A stretch of DNA of 17,111 nt, from positions 1 through 17,111 of the forward strand of contig JAGWVO010000027.1 of assembly GCA_018970845.1 (NCBI GenBank). The letters are read 5' to 3'. The notes under the pieces were generated by a model. The model saw nothing but the letters and a program-made list of their open reading frames with translations, ran no database searches and was not told where the DNA came from. A program made the translations under genes and the position numbers. Origin of the DNA: Planctomycetota bacterium. Its GTDB lineage: Bacteria; Planctomycetota; Planctomycetia; Gemmatales; Gemmataceae. This document shows positions 13,464 to 17,111 of this stretch, one piece after another (position 1 is the first letter of the stretch; each line of letters opens with the position of its first letter).

Positions 13464-16400
13464 GTGCGCGCCATAACATCTTTCCTCCTCATCGCAGCCT
13501 TGGCCTTGCCGGGCCAGTCCCGAAGCCCGATCCAATTGGCCAACCATCCGTCGCTTTCGCCGGACGGCAGGACGGTGGCCTTCGACTGGAATGGCGACAT
13601 CTGGACCGTGTCCGCGGAGGGTGGCGAGGCCCGCCGCCTCACCAACCATCCCGCCCGTGACACGCATCCTGTTTTCTCGACCGACGGCAAGTCGATCGCG
13701 TTTCAAAGCGACCGGGAAGGCGGGGCTTGTGTCTACATCATGGATGCCGCCGGCGGCGACGCCCGACAGGTGACCTTCAACACGGCCGGAACCGTTCCCC
13801 TTCAATTCGCCCCCGGCGGATCGAAACTGCTGGTGGAGGTGACGCGCGACCACAATTGGAAGCATGCCAATCGCCTGGCGCTGGTCGACCTCAGCCGCCG
13901 GGCCGCCGAGGACATCGTCTTCGACGAGGCCGCCGAGGCCGGACGGATCTCCCCGGATGGCAACAGGATCCTTTATGTCCGCGAGGGGACCCAGTGGTGG
14001 CGCAAGGGATACCATGGGTCGCAGGCCTGGCAGGTCTGGCTGCACGACCGCGCCAAGGGTACGCACGCGCGCCTGCTGGACAACCCCCCGGTGATGCCTG
14101 GCAAGCCCGTCGCGCACCATTCCGAAAGGGGGGCCCACTCGCCGTTGTGGAAGCCCGATGGCAAGGGCTTTTACTATGTGGGCGCCCAGTCGGGCAACTT
14201 CAACCTTTGGGAGCACGACATCGCCAGCGGGCGCGGTCGCATGCTCAGTTCGTTTCCCGATGATTCGGTGGTGCAGCCGGCGATTTCGGCGGACGGGTCG
14301 GCGATCGTCTTCCGCCACCTGTTCGACCTTTACATCGTGAAGCCCGCCTCGGGCCAGCCGCCCCGCAGGCTCGAGATCGCCACCAGCGCCGATTTTGTCC
14401 GCGAAAGCCGTGAAAGGCGGGTGCTCACCTCCGCCAGCGACGCCGATTTCACCTCGGACGGCCTTGAGATCGCCTTTGTCGCCGGAGGGGATGTCTGGGT
14501 CATGGACACCGAGTTGCGGGAACCCGTGGCGGTGACCAGTTCGGCCGCCGAGGAGCGTTCGGTGGCGTTCGCCGGCAACGGGGAGTTCATCCTGTTCGTC
14601 TCCGACGCCGGGGGAACCACCGAGATCGTCAAGGCCACGCGCTCCGACCCGAACGCGTACTGGTGGCGCAACAAGTCGTTCACGCTGGCGCCCGTCACCA
14701 AGGACGGGCAACCCAAGTCGAGGCTCCGCTTCAGCCCCGACGGAACCCGGGTCGCGTTTGTCCGGGGCCGCGGCGACCTGGTTTCCATGAAGCCCGACGG
14801 CACCGATGAGAAGGTGCACCTCAGGTCTCATTCCGCTCCCGACTTCGACTGGTCTCCCGACGGCAAATTCATCGCCTATGCCTCGCAGGACGAGGATTTC
14901 AACAGCGACATCTGGATCGCGCCGGCGGATGGTTCAAGGCCCCCGGTGAATGTCTCCAGGCACCCCGACAACGACACCGACCCGGCCTGGTCGCCCGATG
15001 GCAAGGTCCTCGCGTTCGTGGGCAGGCGCTCGGGCACGGAAGTGGACATCCACTATGTCTATCTTCGCAAGGCCGACGAGGAGACCGGCTCTCGCGACCG
15101 CTCGCTGGAAAAGGCCCTTGAGAAGATGAAGTCGAGGAAGCCGGCCCCCGCTGGCTCCCCGGCGGGCAAGCCGCCTGCCGTTCCCCCCGCCGCTTCCAAG
15201 CCGTCGGCCGCCACGGAAATCGACTTCGACCGGATCGCCGAGCGCATCCGCACCATCAGCGTGCCGGATTCCGAGGAGGCCGACCTGTTCTGGTCTTCCG
15301 ATTCGAAGAAGCTGGCGTTCACCAGCGGCGCCGAGGGCAAGCGCGGCACCTTCATGGTGGAGTTTCCCGACAAGCTGAAGCCGGTTTCGATCAACCCGGC
15401 CACCGGTTCCCGGGCCAAGTGGCTCAAGAACGGCTCCGTGGTTTGGCTTTCGGCGGGCGTTCCCGGCAGCTTCAGCCCGGCCGGGGCGGCCGGGCCTTCG
15501 CCTTCGACAAGCTCCCTTGCCGGCGCGCTGGCGACGCGACTGGGGCGGAGCGCGCCCTCGGCTCCGGCCGCCGCGCCGCCGGCCGATTCCTCCGGCACCA
15601 GCTACCGGTTCAGCGCCCTCCAGGAACTCGACATGCCGGCGCGCAACGCCGCCGTGTTCGACCTCTGCTGGCGCACCATGAGGGATAATTGGTATGATGA
15701 GAAACTCAATAATCGTGACTGGAAGGCCATCCAGCTCAAGTACCAGCCGGCCGCGGCGCGGGCGGTCGATTCCGAGTCGCTGGCCACCGTCGTGAACCTG
15801 ATGCTCGGCGAGCTCAACGGATCGCACCTGGGCTTCTTCATCTCGCCCGGCGGCGCCTCGCCCAGGCGGGGTGGGGCGCCCGCGGATCCGCTGGCATCCG
15901 GAAAATGGAACCGCGCCACGCTGCATCCCGGCTTCCGCCTCGATTCGGGCCACAAGGGCGAAGGCTGGAAAATCCGCGACCTCATCGCCGGAAGCCCCGC
16001 CGCCCGGGTCCGCCACGGCTTGAAGCCCGGCGACATGGTCACCGCCGTCAACGGACAGCCCGTGGCCCATGACACCGATCCCGCGCTGGTTCTCACTTTG
16101 CCCCCCAATTCCGAACTGTCCGTCACCGTGCGTGACGCCGGCGGCAAGGAACGGGTGGAAACCTTCCCGCCGATCAGTCCGGCTCAGGCGCGGTCGGCGC
16201 TTTACGGGATGTGGATGGAATCCAACCGCGCGGAGGTGGAGAAGCGTTCGGCGGGGGCATTGGGCTACCTGCATATCCAGGCGATGGACATGCCCAGTTT
16301 CCACAAGTTCGAGGAGATGCTGCACTTCGCCGGCGCCGGCAAGAAAGGCCTGGTGATCGATGTCCGCGAGAACGGGGGCGGCAGCACCGCCGACCTGCTG

Positions 16401-16898
16401 CTGACGGCGCTCACCCAGCCGGTGCATGCCTTCACGGTTCCCCGCGGGGGGGCTACCCCCGGCTATCCGCAAGACCGCAAGATTTTCGCTTCATGGACCA
16501 AGCCGGTCGTGGTGCTTTGCAACCAGAACAGCTTTTCCAACGCCGAGATCTTCAGCCACGCCATCAAGACTCTCAAGCGCGGCCGGCTTGTGGGGGTGAC
16601 CACGGCGGGCGGGGTGATTTCCACGGGAGGCACCTCGATCATGGATGTCGGTTTCCTGAGGCTGCCGTTCCGGGGTTGGTATCTCGCGACCAACGGCGAG
16701 GACCTTGAGTTGAACGGTGCCGTGCCCGATGTGGTGATCTGGCCGCAACCCGGTGACGCCGTGGACAGGCAACTGGCCAAGGCGGTGGAGTTGCTGGCCG
16801 AGGATGTGAAGGCCCACGAGGCGCGGCCGCTTCCGACGCCCCGCAAGGCGAGCGGGCGCCAAGGGCCGGCGGGAGCGCCGCAAACCTCTGCTAGGTAA
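13464..16898 (+). CDS. Secreted tricorn-like S41 protease with beta-propeller and PDZ domain
   Basis: The protein has 1144 residues from GTG 13464, preceded by AGGAG 9 bases away. Starting there exposes a short signal peptide (MRAITSFLLIAALALPG); an upstream GTG at 13410 would bury it. WD40/PD40-like propeller repeats (SPDG/SADG blades with IAF/VAF strands) fill about 25-545, and more blades follow at about 600-665. Two Pro/Ala-rich linkers lie at about 558-584 and 670-710. A tricorn core region follows: S787-H788 in GELNGSHLG, PDZ about 820-895, then the S41 domain with the likely nucleophile S1025 in NQNSFSNAEIF and E1082 in ELNGAVPDV as probable charge-relay residue, by analogy with archaeal tricorn. 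It should hydrolyse peptides; a propeller probably gates access. Archaeal tricorn is cytoplasmic, so the signal peptide points to an envelope or external role here. Monocistronic, divergent from the haem operon. Confidence 0.93.
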   Translation: MRAITSFLLIAALALPGQSRSPIQLANHPSLSPDGRTVAFDWNGDIWTVSAEGGEARRLTNHPARDTHPVFSTDGKSIAFQSDREGGACVYIMDAAGGDARQVTFNTAGTVPLQFAPGGSKLLVEVTRDHNWKHANRLALVDLSRRAAEDIVFDEAAEAGRISPDGNRILYVREGTQWWRKGYHGSQAWQVWLHDRAKGTHARLLDNPPVMPGKPVAHHSERGAHSPLWKPDGKGFYYVGAQSGNFNLWEHDIASGRGRMLSSFPDDSVVQPAISADGSAIVFRHLFDLYIVKPASGQPPRRLEIATSADFVRESRERRVLTSASDADFTSDGLEIAFVAGGDVWVMDTELREPVAVTSSAAEERSVAFAGNGEFILFVSDAGGTTEIVKATRSDPNAYWWRNKSFTLAPVTKDGQPKSRLRFSPDGTRVAFVRGRGDLVSMKPDGTDEKVHLRSHSAPDFDWSPDGKFIAYASQDEDFNSDIWIAPADGSRPPVNVSRHPDNDTDPAWSPDGKVLAFVGRRSGTEVDIHYVYLRKADEETGSRDRSLEKALEKMKSRKPAPAGSPAGKPPAVPPAASKPSAATEIDFDRIAERIRTISVPDSEEADLFWSSDSKKLAFTSGAEGKRGTFMVEFPDKLKPVSINPATGSRAKWLKNGSVVWLSAGVPGSFSPAGAAGPSPSTSSLAGALATRLGRSAPSAPAAAPPADSSGTSYRFSALQELDMPARNAAVFDLCWRTMRDNWYDEKLNNRDWKAIQLKYQPAAARAVDSESLATVVNLMLGELNGSHLGFFISPGGASPRRGGAPADPLASGKWNRATLHPGFRLDSGHKGEGWKIRDLIAGSPAARVRHGLKPGDMVTAVNGQPVAHDTDPALVLTLPPNSELSVTVRDAGGKERVETFPPISPAQARSALYGMWMESNRAEVEKRSAGALGYLHIQAMDMPSFHKFEEMLHFAGAGKKGLVIDVRENGGGSTADLLLTALTQPVHAFTVPRGGATPGYPQDRKIFASWTKPVVVLCNQNSFSNAEIFSHAIKTLKRGRLVGVTTAGGVISTGGTSIMDVGFLRLPFRGWYLATNGEDLELNGAVPDVVIWPQPGDAVDRQLAKAVELLAEDVKAHEARPLPTPRKASGRQGPAGAPQTSAR
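15684..15716 (+). other. AT-rich codon patch inside the protease gene, with -10-like motif
   Basis: Eleven codons for residues 741-751 contain only 10 G or C in 33 bases, while the surrounding gene prefers C- or G-ending codons (AAC, GAC, TAC). The patch contains TGGTATGAT (15690-15698), an extended -10-like sequence sharing ATTGGTAT with the promoter region at 13396-13403, and an imperfect inverted repeat, GATAATTG (15684-15691) against CAATAATC (15707-15714), 7 of 8. The protein sequence itself (DNWYDEKLNNR) looks normal for the family. Whether the DNA is functional is unknown. Confidence 0.35.
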
Positions 16899-16916
16899 GG
16901 CTTTGTGATGCGCTAG

Positions 16917-16948
16917 ATGCCTGTTTGGGCATGGCAAGTTGCCTTGCC
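16917..16948 (+). terminator. Two small hairpins after the protease gene, possible weak terminator
   Basis: ATGCC/GGCAT (16917-16921 with 16928-16932) forms a 5-bp stem with a 6-base loop. GGCAAG/CTTGCC (16933-16938 with 16943-16948) forms a perfect 6-bp stem with a TTGC loop. They start 18 bases after the stop codon. No T-run follows, so intrinsic termination is doubtful. The rest of the 103-base gap before the tRNA gene holds no gene that I can see. Confidence 0.3.
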
Positions 16949-16963
16949 TTGTGCCGGCTGGTG

Positions 16964-17091
16964 CTGTAAGACACTAATTCAGCCAAGCTCGCTTGTCTGA
17001 TTCCCCGATAGCTCAACGGTAGAGCAGCCGGCTGTTAACCGGCTTGTTGTAGGTTCGAATCCTACTCGGGGAGCTTTTCTGCGTCTTACAG
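16964..17091. repeat. Short complementary arms flanking the tRNA gene
   Basis: CTGTAAG (16964-16970) and CTTACAG (17085-17091) are perfect reverse complements on either side of the tRNA, so a precursor transcript could pair its leader with its trailer. In addition, AGACAC and ATTCAGCC occur as direct copies on both sides (16969-16974 and 16977-16984; 17090-17095 and 17104-17111) with different spacing. The repeats are short and chance is possible. Confidence 0.3.
17002..17073 (+). tRNA. tRNA-Asn(GUU)
   Basis: A complete 72-base cloverleaf. Acceptor stem TCCCCGA (17002-17008) pairs perfectly with TCGGGGA (17066-17072), discriminator G at 17073. The D stem is GCTC/GAGC (17011-17014 and 17022-17025). 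The anticodon stem is GCCGG/CCGGC (17027-17031 and 17039-17043) with loop CTGTTAA, anticodon GTT at 17034-17036. The T stem is GTAGG/CCTAC around TTCGAAT (17054-17060). CCA is not encoded; GCTTTTC follows. The anticodon reads AAC and AAU, so it carries asparagine. Confidence 0.98.
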
Positions 17092-17111
17092 ACACCGGGC
17101 GGGATTCAGCC

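Noticed and set aside
14934..16472. Minus-strand open frame of about 512 codons inside the protease gene
   Set aside because: It is antisense to clear propeller, PDZ and S41 coding sequence and has low-complexity, Arg/Gly-rich composition typical of GC-rich shadow frames.
1..17111. CRISPR arrays, insertion sequences, phage genes or toxin-antitoxin pairs
   Set aside because: I found no regularly spaced repeats, transposase or integrase motifs, or small paired genes. The window reads as ordinary chromosomal genes.

Overview
The window looks like chromosomal DNA from a member of the Planctomycetota. It is GC-rich and holds planctomycete-typical families: DUF1501 (two copies), a combined cytochrome-like/DUF1549/DUF1553 protein, a PPC-domain secreted protein, a membrane-anchored Ser/Thr kinase and a secreted tricorn-type protease. 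I cannot assign a family or genus from sequence alone. There are ten protein genes, one of them cut by the left edge, and one tRNA gene. Coding is dense and no gene-free stretch exceeds about 150 bases.

Left part (1-5830, minus strand): a three-gene, closely spaced operon for exported proteins. It is transcribed from about 5830 leftwards: a 807-residue BIG2/cytochrome-like/DUF1549/DUF1553 protein, a Tat-signal DUF1501 protein, and a PPC-domain protein that runs off the window. A second DUF1501 gene (5976-7358, plus strand) is divergent from it. The 145-base spacer between them is locally AT-rich and carries an imperfect dyad over a plausible promoter.

Middle part (7365-13327, minus strand): a five-gene run with 4-base ATGA overlaps or 20-base gaps. 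In order of transcription it holds an ISOC1/ISOC2-like isochorismatase-family hydrolase, an alanine-glyoxylate-type class V aminotransferase, hemB, a one-pass transmembrane Ser/Thr kinase, and hemL. HemL makes 5-aminolevulinate and HemB condenses it to porphobilinogen, so two tetrapyrrole enzymes flank a signalling kinase, and the kinase stop overlaps the hemL start. This is the most interesting arrangement in the window. A role for the kinase in regulating haem synthesis is inference only. The potential c-type haem-binding gene lies nearby, but the link is only by proximity.

Right part (13464-17111, plus strand): a gene for a secreted tricorn-like protease (beta-propeller repeats, PDZ, S41 core) behind a good extended -10 promoter, then small hairpins and a complete tRNA-Asn(GUU) near the right edge.
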